Source of the DNA: Mycoplasmatota bacterium
GTDB lineage: Bacteria; Bacillota_I; Bacilli_A; Izemoplasmatales; Hujiaoplasmataceae
Direction: 5' to 3'
Assembly (NCBI GenBank): GCA_023132365.1
Contig: JAGLYJ010000016.1
Span: 1-18,660, forward strand
DNA length: 18,660 nt
Positions 8,080-16,297 of this stretch are shown here, one piece after another (position 1 is the stretch's first letter; every line of letters begins with the position of its first letter). The position numbers and the translations under genes are program-made. A model generated the notes under the pieces. That model ran no database searches. It was not told the origin of the DNA and saw only the letters and a list, made by a program, of their open reading frames with translations.

Positions 8080-8087
8080 TGTATAAT
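8080..8087 (+). promoter_or_regulatory. Putative -10 element of the recJ-apt-rel-dtd operon
   Basis: TG followed directly by TATAAT (8082-8087), similar in context to the elements at 4694 and 6085. No clear -35. Predicted start near 8094 leaves a leader of about 20 nt with an AAAGAGTGA-type ribosome-binding site before the TTG start. The stretch 8041-8079 is otherwise A/T-rich with a short (AT)n run. Confidence 0.5.
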
Positions 8088-8113
8088 AATAAAAATAGAA
8101 AGAGTGATAGATT

Positions 8114-10213
8114 TTGCTAAAAAGTAAATATGTATGGAAGACTAGAGTTCCTAATCTTGTTCCAAATGAGGAAATATTTTCAACTTTGTTAAAAAACCGA
8201 GACATAGATGACTATGAATCGTTCTTTTCTATGGGAGAAGAATCACTTATAGATCCATATTTGTTGAACGATATTGATAAAGCAAAAACCCGAATTTTAT
8301 TGGCTATTGAACAGAACCAATCTATTATGATATTTGGAGATTATGATTGCGATGGAATTTGCTCGATTTCATTACTATATCGTACTTTAAAGAAATTAGA
8401 CGCAGATGTTCATTATGATCTACCAAATCGTTTTGTTGATGGTTATGGATTAAATATGAAAGCTGTAGAAAAAATCATTTCTATGAACATTTCACTTGTA
8501 ATTACAGTTGATAATGGCGTAAGCTGTGTTAATGAAATTGCTGCTTTAAATGAAGCAGGAATAGATACTATAATTACTGATCACCATGAAATTGGACCAG
8601 TATTACCAGCTGCTCATGCGATAGTACACACTCATTTAAGTGAAAACTATCCTTTCAAAGAAATTGCTGGTGTTATGGTTGCATTCAAATTAGCTCAAAC
8701 CTTGATTGGAACATCAGCTAGCGAGTTTTATGATTTAGCTATGATTGGAACAGTTGCTGATTTAATGCCATTAAAAAATGAGAATCAAGCATTAATTAAT
8801 CTAGGAATCGCAAGATTAAGAGGAACTCAGAATTTGGGGCTTCAAAAATTAATTGAGTTTTCAAATTTAGATATTATAAATGTTACTGCAATTTCTTTTA
8901 AAATAGCTCCAAAAATTAATAGCAGTGGCCGTTTAGGAAGAGCATTAGATGCAGTAAAATTACTTATTACAGATAATCATAAATCAGCGAATGAACTAAT
9001 TCTAAAAATAGAAAACAATCATTCTTCAAGAAAAAAACTAACTGAAGAATCATTTAAACAGTGTGAGAAATTAGTTAATCCAAATGATAGAGTTATTATT
9101 GTAGCTAGTGATAAACTTCATGAAGGAGTTATCGGTATTTGTGCTCAAAAAATTGTTGAGAAATATCAAAAATCAACATTGATTATTACAGTAGATGCTG
9201 AAGGTAATGGTAAAGGATCTATGCGATCTTTTGGCAATGAAAATATATTAGAATTACTTCATCAAAATAAAGGTTTGTTAATAAGATATGGTGGTCATTC
9301 GCAAGCGGCTGGACTCCAAATCAAAGAAGAGAAAATTGAAGAGTTGCGAAAAGGATTCAACTCAGTATCATTTACTGATAAAGCACCTATTCTAGATGTT
9401 GATATGCAAGTAGATCTATGTGATGTTGAGCTTGATATTATCCAATATATTCAGGATAGATCTTTCTTCACTGCTAGTTTTATGTTTGATCAATTAAGAG
9501 TTGTAAAAAAACAAGTTCTTGGCGGAAAACATACAAAACTTATCTTAGAATGTCATGGATTAAAATTTGATGCTCTACACTTTAATAGTTTAGAATATTA
9601 TCATTCTCTAGAGAATGGGGATTTAATTAATTGCGTTGCAGGACTTACTGTGAATAATTACCGTAATCGAAAGAAAATTCAGCTTATGATTAAAGATATT
9701 GAGTGTCTTGATTTCCAAGTTTTAAACCTTAGGGCAAGTGATTACTTTAAATCTGATAAGAGTTGGATTACAGGTCAATATTTAGAAATTAACGATTCTA
9801 TAGTTTTGAATAATAATTTCAAGGAGCTATTGAAAGCAAATAAAGACTATGAAACCATAGTTATTAGTCCAAAAGTAATAAAAGCTAATTTCAATAAGAT
9901 TATTCAGAAAAGAGAATTAGGTAAAATTTATCAATTACTTAAGGAAATTCATGAGTTTAAACTCGATATATTATTAAGAAGAATTGAGTATAATCAAATC
10001 ATTCTTAAATACGCAGTAGAGATTTTTGTAGAATTAGATTTGATTGAAAAAAATGATGAATATTATATTGTTAAGGATGATGTAATTAGAACTGAATTAC
10101 AAAAATCACCAACTTTTTTAGAATTAGTAGAAAAGAAAAAAATAATTGATTTGATTTATTATGATTATAATTCACATATCAAATCATATTTGAAAGAACT
10201 TATGGAGGTTTAA
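8114..10213 (+). CDS. recJ: Single-stranded-DNA-specific exonuclease RecJ
   Basis: 5'-3' ssDNA exonuclease used in RecF-type recombination, mismatch and base-excision repair. 699 aa, somewhat shorter than the B. subtilis protein (about 780). DHH phosphoesterase motifs: FGDYDCDG (74-81), TVDNG (131-135), TDHH (155-158), GTVADLMPL (212-220). DHHA1 part: INSSGRLGRA (268-277), HEGVIGICA (336-344), and GGHSQAAG (393-400). An OB-fold region follows from about 425; residues beyond about 550 are a poorly conserved C-terminal domain. Metal-ligand Asp/His residues are all present. Start: an in-frame TAG at 8108-8110 leaves only ATT (8111) or TTG (8114); TTG fits the AAAGAGTGA ribosome-binding site (about 8098-8106). 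The non-ATG start suggests modest translation. First gene of the operon; apt follows after 1 nt. Confidence 0.95.
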   Translation: MLKSKYVWKTRVPNLVPNEEIFSTLLKNRDIDDYESFFSMGEESLIDPYLLNDIDKAKTRILLAIEQNQSIMIFGDYDCDGICSISLLYRTLKKLDADVHYDLPNRFVDGYGLNMKAVEKIISMNISLVITVDNGVSCVNEIAALNEAGIDTIITDHHEIGPVLPAAHAIVHTHLSENYPFKEIAGVMVAFKLAQTLIGTSASEFYDLAMIGTVADLMPLKNENQALINLGIARLRGTQNLGLQKLIEFSNLDIINVTAISFKIAPKINSSGRLGRALDAVKLLITDNHKSANELILKIENNHSSRKKLTEESFKQCEKLVNPNDRVIIVASDKLHEGVIGICAQKIVEKYQKSTLIITVDAEGNGKGSMRSFGNENILELLHQNKGLLIRYGGHSQAAGLQIKEEKIEELRKGFNSVSFTDKAPILDVDMQVDLCDVELDIIQYIQDRSFFTASFMFDQLRVVKKQVLGGKHTKLILECHGLKFDALHFNSLEYYHSLENGDLINCVAGLTVNNYRNRKKIQLMIKDIECLDFQVLNLRASDYFKSDKSWITGQYLEINDSIVLNNNFKELLKANKDYETIVISPKVIKANFNKIIQKRELGKIYQLLKEIHEFKLDILLRRIEYNQIILKYAVEIFVELDLIEKNDEYYIVKDDVIRTELQKSPTFLELVEKKKIIDLIYYDYNSHIKSYLKELMEV

Positions 10214-10214
10214 A

Positions 10215-10727
10215 GTGAAATTTCAAGACTATATAACTAACGTACCTGATTTTCCTATAGAAGGAATTCAGTTTAAAGACATTACACCACTTATAGGAGA
10301 TGTTGCAGCTTTTAAAGCAGCTGTAGATGAACTAACTGATTTTGCCAGAGAAAAACAAGCTAATATTGTAATCGGTCCTGATGCTAGAGGATTTATTATT
10401 GGGGCACCCGTAGCTTATGCACTTGGTGCTGGGTTTGTGCCAGTAAGGAAACCAGGGAAACTCCCTCGTGAAGTATTAAGGTATGATTATGCTTTAGAGT
10501 ATGGTACTAATACACTTTGTATGCATAAGGATGCAATAAAACCAGGAGATAGAGTTGTTATTATGGATGATTTACTAGCTACTGGTGGTACAGTTGAAGC
10601 GACAGTTAAGTTAATTGAAGAAGCTGGAGGAACTGTAGTAGGTCTTGGCTTCATGATTGAATTAGTTGAGTTAAACGGTCGTGAAAAAATAAAGGATTAT
10701 GATATTAAAGTTTTAATGCAATACTAG
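10215..10727 (+). CDS. apt: Adenine phosphoribosyltransferase
   Basis: Purine salvage enzyme: adenine + PRPP to AMP + PPi. 170 aa, standard length. N-terminal FPIEGIQFKDITPLIGD hood region, GPDARGFIIGAPVAYALGAGFVPVRKPGKLP core (54-84), and the PRPP-binding loop VVIMDDLLATGGT (114-126) with the two acidic residues; ends IKVLMQY as in other Apt proteins. Uses a GTG start, set by a strong GGAGGT (10204-10209) within the end of recJ and by the conserved N terminus. One nt separates it from recJ. The recJ-apt-rel-dtd order is the arrangement known from Bacillus relatives; pairing apt with rel places nucleotide salvage beside the alarmone enzyme. Confidence 0.96.
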   Translation: MKFQDYITNVPDFPIEGIQFKDITPLIGDVAAFKAAVDELTDFAREKQANIVIGPDARGFIIGAPVAYALGAGFVPVRKPGKLPREVLRYDYALEYGTNTLCMHKDAIKPGDRVVIMDDLLATGGTVEATVKLIEEAGGTVVGLGFMIELVELNGREKIKDYDIKVLMQY

Positions 10728-10735
10728 GAGGCAAT

Positions 10736-12916
10736 ATGACTAAAGAAGATATTTATCTTCCTTTGCTTGAAGAAGTAACTAAATATCTTAAGACAAAAGA
10801 ACACCTTGATTTTATCAAGAGTGGTTTTGACTATGCTTTTGAAATGCACGCTCCTCAAAAACGAAAATCAGGTGAACCATATATTGTTCATCCTCGTGAT
10901 GTAGCAATTACTTTGGCAAAATATCAAGTGGATCCAAATACACTTGTTTCAGGATTATTACATGATGTTATAGAAGATACACCTGCAACTTACGCTGATA
11001 TTAAAGAGAAATTTAATGAAGAAATAGCTGATATTGTTGAAGGTGTAACTAAATTAGATATGATTCACTATAAGGGGTCTAAAGCATCTCAACAAGTTAA
11101 AAATCATCAAAAAATGGTTTTAGCTATGGCAAAAGATATTAGAGTTATCTTTGTTAAATTAGCTGATAGGCTTAATAATATGAGAACCTTAGGTTTCCTA
11201 GATGATGCAAGACAAACTAGAATTTCGAGAGAAACTCTAGATATTTTTGCACCTATTGCTCACCGTCTTGGGATGTACCGTTTAAAAGCTGAACTTGAAG
11301 ATTTATCTTTTAAATATATTTATCCTGCTGAATACCAAGAGATTGCTGGTTTATTAACCGATAAAAAAGAAAATCGGGAAACAGATGTAGAAAATATGAA
11401 AAATGATTTAAATAAATTACTTGATTCAGAGAATTTTATATTTGATATAACTGGTAGAATAAAAAATATTCATTCTGTATATTATAAAATGAAACATAAA
11501 GATGTTGATTTTGAAGAAATCAATGATTTATTAGCTTTAAGAATTGTAGTTCAGACAATTAGTGATTGTTATCGTGCAATTGGAATTGTTCATTCTAAGT
11601 TTGTTCCTTTACCAGGAAGATTCAAAGATTATATAGCAATGCCTAAACCGAATATGTATCAATCGCTTCATACTACAGTAGTTAATCGTGGTAAAATATT
11701 TGAAATTCAAATTAGAACAGAAGAGATGGATGAAATTGCCGAAAAAGGAGTTGCTGCTCACTGGGCATATAAAGAAACTGCTCCTTCAAAAGCTTCAAGC
11801 AGAAAAAGCTTGGAAAATATTGTATCCTCTAAACTTCGTTGGTATTCTGAATTGATCCAGTACACTGAGGAAAATGACTCTGAAGAAGAAATTTTAAATA
11901 TCTTTACGGACGATATACTTAATGCGAATGTATATGTTTTTACACCTAATGGAGACATTATTGATTTAGCTGCTGGAGCTACACCATTGGATTTTGCTTT
12001 TAGAATTCATACTAAAGTAGGCGAAAAAACTGTAGGAGCTATAGTTAATGGTAAAATTAGACCACTTGATTACACTTTAAAAACAGGAGATTTAGTTGAA
12101 ATTAAAACATCTAAAAATTCTGTTGGACCAAATGAAAACTGGTTAAAAATTGCTAAAACTTCAAATGCTAGAAGTAAAATTAAGAATTTCTTAAACAAAC
12201 AGAGACGCGAGTTCTTAATTGAAAGAGGTAAAGAAGAATTAGATAGAGAAATTACTTTAAAACGAGTTGATATTAAGATTACCGATGATTTGGTTGAAGA
12301 ATCATTTAAAAACAGAGGGATTAAAACATTAGAAGATTTATATTTTGAAATTGGCAAAAATGTTGTTTCACCAATCGGAGCCGCAAATTTACTTACCGGC
12401 AAAGAAGAATTGACTGATGAAGATTTATTAGAAAAAATAAATAAAGCTGAACTAGCAAAAAGAAGATATGTTCATTCAGATATTAATATTATTGTGGAAG
12501 GACTAGATAAACCATCAGTACGGCTAGCAAATTGTTGTAACCCAGTCTTAGGTGATGAGATAATAGGATATGTATCTAGAAGTAGTGGTATAGTTGTACA
12601 TAGACAAACTTGTAATAATGTTGAGAGTTTTGAAGAAGCTAGACTTTTGGATGTTTTTTGGGGAACTAATACACTTGTAAAATATGTTTCAAATATTAAG
12701 ATTTTAGGTATAAATCGTGATAATATACTTGCAGAAATTGTTCATTCAGCTACAGCTTCGAAAGCTAAAATTTTACAAGTTTCAGCTCAATCAAATAATG
12801 TTAAAGAAGGAATTATCAAAATGAGAATTCAAATAGGGTCTTTAGTTGAGCTTAATCATGTTATTTCAAATATTCAAAAACTTAAAGGTATCTATTCAAT
12901 TGAAAGGATAGGATAA
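10736..12916 (+). CDS. rel: Bifunctional (p)ppGpp synthetase/hydrolase Rel
   Basis: Long RelA/SpoT homologue that makes and degrades the stringent-response alarmone (p)ppGpp. 726 aa, normal length. Hydrolase HD domain intact: His52, His76-Asp77 (HDVIEDT), Asp144 in KLADRLNNMRT. Synthetase domain intact: RFKDYIAMPKPNMYQSLHT (295-313) and EIQIRT (323-328). A TGS domain at about 396-457 (VYVFTPNGDIIDL, AIVNGKIRPLDYTLKTGD), a helical linker, a Cys-containing domain with LANCC (598-602; Cys600-Cys601), His622 and Cys626, and a C-terminal ACT domain (about 652-726). With both catalytic domains complete, this could be the only long Rel enzyme of the organism. AGGAGG (10726-10731) overlaps the apt stop and is 4 nt from the ATG. 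The stop overlaps dtd by one base (TAATG). Confidence 0.96.
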   Translation: MTKEDIYLPLLEEVTKYLKTKEHLDFIKSGFDYAFEMHAPQKRKSGEPYIVHPRDVAITLAKYQVDPNTLVSGLLHDVIEDTPATYADIKEKFNEEIADIVEGVTKLDMIHYKGSKASQQVKNHQKMVLAMAKDIRVIFVKLADRLNNMRTLGFLDDARQTRISRETLDIFAPIAHRLGMYRLKAELEDLSFKYIYPAEYQEIAGLLTDKKENRETDVENMKNDLNKLLDSENFIFDITGRIKNIHSVYYKMKHKDVDFEEINDLLALRIVVQTISDCYRAIGIVHSKFVPLPGRFKDYIAMPKPNMYQSLHTTVVNRGKIFEIQIRTEEMDEIAEKGVAAHWAYKETAPSKASSRKSLENIVSSKLRWYSELIQYTEENDSEEEILNIFTDDILNANVYVFTPNGDIIDLAAGATPLDFAFRIHTKVGEKTVGAIVNGKIRPLDYTLKTGDLVEIKTSKNSVGPNENWLKIAKTSNARSKIKNFLNKQRREFLIERGKEELDREITLKRVDIKITDDLVEESFKNRGIKTLEDLYFEIGKNVVSPIGAANLLTGKEELTDEDLLEKINKAELAKRRYVHSDINIIVEGLDKPSVRLANCCNPVLGDEIIGYVSRSSGIVVHRQTCNNVESFEEARLLDVFWGTNTLVKYVSNIKILGINRDNILAEIVHSATASKAKILQVSAQSNNVKEGIIKMRIQIGSLVELNHVISNIQKLKGIYSIERIG

Positions 12917-13374
12917 TGCGAGTAGTTGTTCAAAGAGTAAAAGAAGCAAGTGTTACAGTTTCTGATAAAGTAGTATCCAAGATAAATAAAGGTTTTGTTC
13001 TTTTAGTTGGGATAAAGAATGATGATACGATTAAAGAAATAGAATATGTTGCCAGAAAAGTTGCTAAGTTAAGAATTTTTGATGATCAAGATGGAAAATT
13101 GAATTTGAGTATAAAGCAAATTCATGGAGAGATTTTATCAATTTCACAGTTTACTTTATATGGGGATACATTTAATTCAAATAGGCCAGGATTTTCAGAA
13201 GCGATGAACTATGAACTAGCAAATGAAATGTATCTAAAATTCAATGAAATATTAAGAAATGAATATGAGATAAATATTTTACCTGGTATATTTGGAAGTC
13301 ATATGGATATTGCTTTGGTAAATGATGGACCAGTAACGATTATAATCGAGAAACAAAACATCAGACTCAGTTGA
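12916..13374 (+). CDS. dtd: D-aminoacyl-tRNA deacylase
   Basis: Hydrolyses D-amino acids from mischarged tRNA, a chirality proofreading step in translation. 152 aa, usual length. Diagnostic MRVVVQRVKEASVTV start, SQFTLYGD (77-84), RPGFSEAM (90-97), and the Gly-cisPro motif NDGPVT (136-141; Gly138-Pro139) near the end. Shares one base with the rel stop codon (TAATG), so it is translated by termination-reinitiation and belongs to the recJ-apt-rel operon. Its stop region carries the -35 hexamer of the acpP promoter. Confidence 0.95.
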   Translation: MRVVVQRVKEASVTVSDKVVSKINKGFVLLVGIKNDDTIKEIEYVARKVAKLRIFDDQDGKLNLSIKQIHGEILSISQFTLYGDTFNSNRPGFSEAMNYELANEMYLKFNEILRNEYEINILPGIFGSHMDIALVNDGPVTIIIEKQNIRLS

Positions 13375-13399
13375 CTATTACAGTTAAATTATATATAAT
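13371..13399 (+). promoter_or_regulatory. Sigma-A-type promoter of acpP
   Basis: TTGACT (13371-13376), 17-nt spacer, TATAAT (13394-13399): the only promoter in the window with both hexamers near consensus and ideal spacing. The -35 overlaps the dtd stop codon (TGA at 13372-13374). Start of transcription is expected near 13406, about 29 nt before the acpP ATG. Confidence 0.8.
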
Positions 13400-13434
13400 A
13401 AATATTGTATTTATAGTTAAATATGGAGGGGAAC

Positions 13435-13695
13435 ATGGATAAGAGACAGGAAGTATTCGATAAGATTAAAGAGATGATAGTTCAAGAATTGAATGTTAAA
13501 CCTGAAAAAGTTAACTTAGAAGCTGGGTTATCTGCAGATTTTGGGGCTGATTCTTTGGATGCATTAGAACTATTCAACCAAATTGAGAGTGAGTTTTTGA
13601 TTACAATTGATGATGAATCGGCTACGGATATTAAATCAGTTAATGATCTTGTTAATTATGTGTTTGATAACGTAAGCGACAGTTATTTTAAATAA
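13435..13695 (+). CDS. acpP: Acyl carrier protein
   Basis: Small acidic carrier of acyl intermediates for fatty-acid/phospholipid synthesis, attached through 4'-phosphopantetheine. 86 aa from the chosen start. The attachment motif is GADSLDALEL, with Ser40 as the modified residue; flanking helices and the FGADSLD context are canonical. An in-frame ATG at 13423 would add four residues, but it lies directly on the Shine-Dalgarno GGAGGGG (13425-13431) and has no ribosome-binding site of its own, so 13435 is preferred. Sits between dtd and hisS rather than in a fab/plsX cluster; it has its own strong promoter, as expected for a very abundant protein. Whether another ACP gene exists cannot be told from here. 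Confidence 0.92.
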   Translation: MDKRQEVFDKIKEMIVQELNVKPEKVNLEAGLSADFGADSLDALELFNQIESEFLITIDDESATDIKSVNDLVNYVFDNVSDSYFK

Positions 13696-13723
13696 TAGTT
13701 TTTGTAAATCCTCTAGTTCGGAT

Positions 13724-13752
13724 GTCGTCCCTTAATTGAGGGCGACTTTTTT
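13724..13752 (+). terminator. Intrinsic terminator or attenuator between acpP and hisS
   Basis: Stem GTCG(T)CCCT (13724-13732) / AGGGCGAC (13739-13746), with T13728 bulged or T:G paired, a loop of about six nt, followed by six T (13747-13752). It ends only 18 nt before the hisS ATG, a gap filled by A7 and the AGGAG ribosome-binding site. It reads as an acpP terminator; hisS transcripts must either read through it or start upstream of it, so attenuation is possible. Confidence 0.75.
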
Positions 13753-13770
13753 AAAAAAAGGAGAAGTCAC

Positions 13771-15087
13771 ATGATTAATAAAGTTAAAGGAACTTATGAT
13801 ATATTACCTGAAGATTCTAGTAAATGGCAAGAGTTAGAACAAGTCATTAGTAATGTATCTAGAATTTTCAATTTTAAAGAAATTAGAACCCCAATATTTG
13901 AAGTTAGTGATTTGTTTCACCGTGGTGTTGGAGAATCTACAGATATTATTAAGAAAGAAACCTACGATTTTAAAGATCGTGGTGGAAGATTAATTACATT
14001 AAGACCAGAAGGAACAGCTTCTGTTGTTAGGTCTGTGATTGAAAATAAACTTTATGCCCAAGCAAATCAGCCTTTAAAGCTTTATTATCAGGGTTCAATG
14101 TTCAGGTATGAAAGACCACAAAAAGGTAGATATCGTCAATTTAGACAGTTTGGGGCTGAGGCTTTGGGATCAAATTCTCCGTTGATTGATGCTGAGATAA
14201 TTAATTACGCTTCTACAATTTTAGAATCACTAAGAATTAAAGATATTATAATTAAAATTAATTCATTAGGTGGATCTGAAAGTAAAGATATATATAAAGA
14301 AAAATTAGTTGAATACTTAAAACCTAATATTACTGGATTATGTAATGATTGCCAAAGACGCTATGAAGAGAATCCTTTAAGAGTTTTAGATTGCAAAATT
14401 GATAGGGAAAATCCTATTCTTGTTGATGCACCAAAGCCCTTAGATTATCTAAATGATGAAGATCGCTATCATTTTGATCAAGTAATTAGTGCGTTAGATG
14501 CTATTCAGTTAAAATATGTTATCGATAAAAACCTTGTTAGAGGGTTGGATTATTATACTAATACAGTTTTTGAAATAGATGCCAATGTAAGTACCTTAGG
14601 GGCACAGAAAACTTTAGTTGGTGGTGGAAGATATAATAATCTAGTTAAGTCTCTTGATGGGCCAGAAACTCCTGCAGTTGGATTTGCTTTTGGTATGGAA
14701 AGACTACTAATTGCTATAGAAGCTGTGAAACAACAAACGCCTAAAGAATTTATCCATTGTTATATGATTGCCTTAGGTGATAATGCCCAAAATGAAGCTT
14801 TAAAAATCGTAAATGAATTGAGACACGGCGGATTGATTTGTGACTATGATTTCTTTAATAAAAATCTTAAAGGTAAATTCAAACAATCTGAGAGATTAAA
14901 TCCAATGTTTAATTTAATATTAGGCGAAGATGAACTTGCTGAGCAAGTAATAAATGTGAAGATTACGAAAACTGGTATTCAAAAGCGAGTTCCACTTAAT
15001 GGGCTATACCAATTCCTATTAAATTCTATTAGAAATGTGTCTTCAGATTCTTGTTCAGGAAACTGCAATTCGTGTGATGAGTGCTAA
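13771..15087 (+). CDS. hisS: Histidine-tRNA ligase
   Basis: Class II aminoacyl-tRNA synthetase charging tRNA-His. 438 aa, slightly longer than the roughly 420-430 aa typical. Motif 1 region (EIRTPIFE, 37-44), TLRPEGTA (76-83), motif 2 FRYERPQKGRYRQF (111-124), the HisRS-specific LVRGLDYYTNTVFE (255-268), GGGRYNNLV (284-292), motif 3 VGFAFGMERLL (303-313), then the anticodon-binding domain. The family-typical CNDCQRR...LDCK segment is at 191-209. Unusual: the protein ends in a short Cys-rich tail, CSGNCNSCDEC (Cys428, 432, 435, 438), spaced C-x3-C-x2-C-x2-C up to the last residue. AGGAG (13759-13763) precedes the ATG. aspS, often the next gene in Gram-positives, is absent here. Confidence 0.95.
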   Translation: MINKVKGTYDILPEDSSKWQELEQVISNVSRIFNFKEIRTPIFEVSDLFHRGVGESTDIIKKETYDFKDRGGRLITLRPEGTASVVRSVIENKLYAQANQPLKLYYQGSMFRYERPQKGRYRQFRQFGAEALGSNSPLIDAEIINYASTILESLRIKDIIIKINSLGGSESKDIYKEKLVEYLKPNITGLCNDCQRRYEENPLRVLDCKIDRENPILVDAPKPLDYLNDEDRYHFDQVISALDAIQLKYVIDKNLVRGLDYYTNTVFEIDANVSTLGAQKTLVGGGRYNNLVKSLDGPETPAVGFAFGMERLLIAIEAVKQQTPKEFIHCYMIALGDNAQNEALKIVNELRHGGLICDYDFFNKNLKGKFKQSERLNPMFNLILGEDELAEQVINVKITKTGIQKRVPLNGLYQFLLNSIRNVSSDSCSGNCNSCDEC

Positions 15088-15146
15088 AAAAAAGGAAAAA
15101 GATAGACAATAATATCAATGATAACTGTGATTTAATAGTTTAATTA

Positions 15147-15155
15147 TGCTATAAT
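15147..15155 (+). promoter_or_regulatory. Extended -10 promoter of the AI-2E family gene, inside an inverted repeat
   Basis: TG (15147-15148), one base, TATAAT (15150-15155): a perfect extended -10. It is embedded in an inverted repeat, TTAATTAT (15140-15147), 3 nt, ATAATTAA (15151-15158), that could be an operator. No strong -35. Predicted start near 15162, so the leader is short, carrying AGAGGT (15164-15169) before the ATG at 15176. Confidence 0.65.
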
Positions 15156-15175
15156 TAATATTTAGAGGTATACAG

Positions 15176-16297
15176 ATGAAAAACAGAAAAATATCAGATG
15201 AAAAACTAAATCGAGTAATTAAATATCTCTCAATTGCTTTCCTGGGATTCGGTATCTTATTTATTGCAATCCAGTTTAGTGATTTTTGGACTTGGATACT
15301 AAATGCAATAAAATCAGCTATAGTTCCTGTTATATTAGCGTACTTCACATCATTAATTGTTTTTCCAATTATTAAGTATTTGGAGAAAAAAGGTGTTGGT
15401 CCAAGGTTGTTTTCTTTAGGATTAGTTTTTATATTATCTGTAGCTTTAATATTTGCTGGATTCTATTATCTAGCACCTAGAATAGTTCAAGAAATCACTG
15501 ATTTCTTCAATCGTGATTTTCAGACAATTGTAATTTATATTGAAACAGATTTAAGGGATGATTTTATTTTAGGTAAAGATTTATATGATCAGATTTATGC
15601 ATATATTTCAGAAACTGATTTAATAAGTTCAACTTTAGATAGTGCAGTTCCTAGTATTATTTCAGCACTAACAAGTTCATTTATTCCAACTTTAGCTGCT
15701 ATTGCGCTATTACCAATATTATTAATCTATTATTTGATGGACTATGAAATGATATCAGAAAGGATACGTTCTATTATCCCAAAGAAGCAGGAGAAAGCGC
15801 TGGCCGAACTGGGCTCTAGACTTAATCAGACTGTTGGAGCTTATTTAAGAGGACAAGTTTTCTTAATGATTGTTCTTGGGACAGTAGCTACTATTGTATA
15901 TAGATTAATTGGATTAAAATATTATGTTGTATTTGGTGTATTAGTTGGTATTACAAATATCATTCCATATTTTGGTATGATAATTGCAGCTGTACCACCA
16001 ATTATTTATACTTTTATTGCTACAACTGGACCGGGGCCTGCATTAGTGTTTTTAGTAAATGTAGTTCTTCAGTTCTTTGAAGGAAATATATTCCAACCAT
16101 TAATTATCGGTCACCATTTATCGATGCATCCTATAGTGATTATTGTTTCTATTTTGTTCTTTGGATCTTTGTTTGGAGCAGTTGGAGTTATATTTGCATC
16201 TCCAATGGCCGCTTCAATAAGAGTTTTCTATAACTTTATAAGAGAGGGAAGAAAAGCTAAACTAAAGGAATCACAAGCTGGAGCTAATAGCCCATGA
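15176..16297 (+). CDS. AI-2E family transporter-like membrane protein
   Basis: 373 aa polytopic membrane protein of the AI-2E/PerM (UPF0118) family. About eight hydrophobic segments: roughly 16-34, 44-65, 80-100, a long soluble stretch 101-163, then 165-188, 226-246, 249-272, 273-300 and 317-345. Family hallmarks: GAYLRGQ (221-227), NIIPYFGMIIAAVPP (261-275), FEGNIFQPLIIGHHLSMHP (301-319) and the final GSLFGAVGVIFASPMAA (330-346). Members include AI-2 exporters and Na+/H+ antiporters, so the substrate cannot be assigned from sequence. AGAGGT ribosome-binding site; own promoter. Its TGA overlaps the ATG of the next gene (ATGA). Confidence 0.85.
   Translation: MKNRKISDEKLNRVIKYLSIAFLGFGILFIAIQFSDFWTWILNAIKSAIVPVILAYFTSLIVFPIIKYLEKKGVGPRLFSLGLVFILSVALIFAGFYYLAPRIVQEITDFFNRDFQTIVIYIETDLRDDFILGKDLYDQIYAYISETDLISSTLDSAVPSIISALTSSFIPTLAAIALLPILLIYYLMDYEMISERIRSIIPKKQEKALAELGSRLNQTVGAYLRGQVFLMIVLGTVATIVYRLIGLKYYVVFGVLVGITNIIPYFGMIIAAVPPIIYTFIATTGPGPALVFLVNVVLQFFEGNIFQPLIIGHHLSMHPIVIIVSILFFGSLFGAVGVIFASPMAASIRVFYNFIREGRKAKLKESQAGANSP

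Noticed and set aside
13423..13434. Upstream ATG start for acpP
   Set aside because: The codon lies on the Shine-Dalgarno sequence that serves the ATG at 13435 and has no ribosome-binding site of its own.
13696..13770. T-box riboswitch or tRNA remnant upstream of hisS (a GTTCGGAT stretch looks like a T-loop)
   Set aside because: The region is only about 75 nt, has no specifier loop or T-box TGGN element, and the T-arm-like bases lack a pairing stem or the rest of a cloverleaf.
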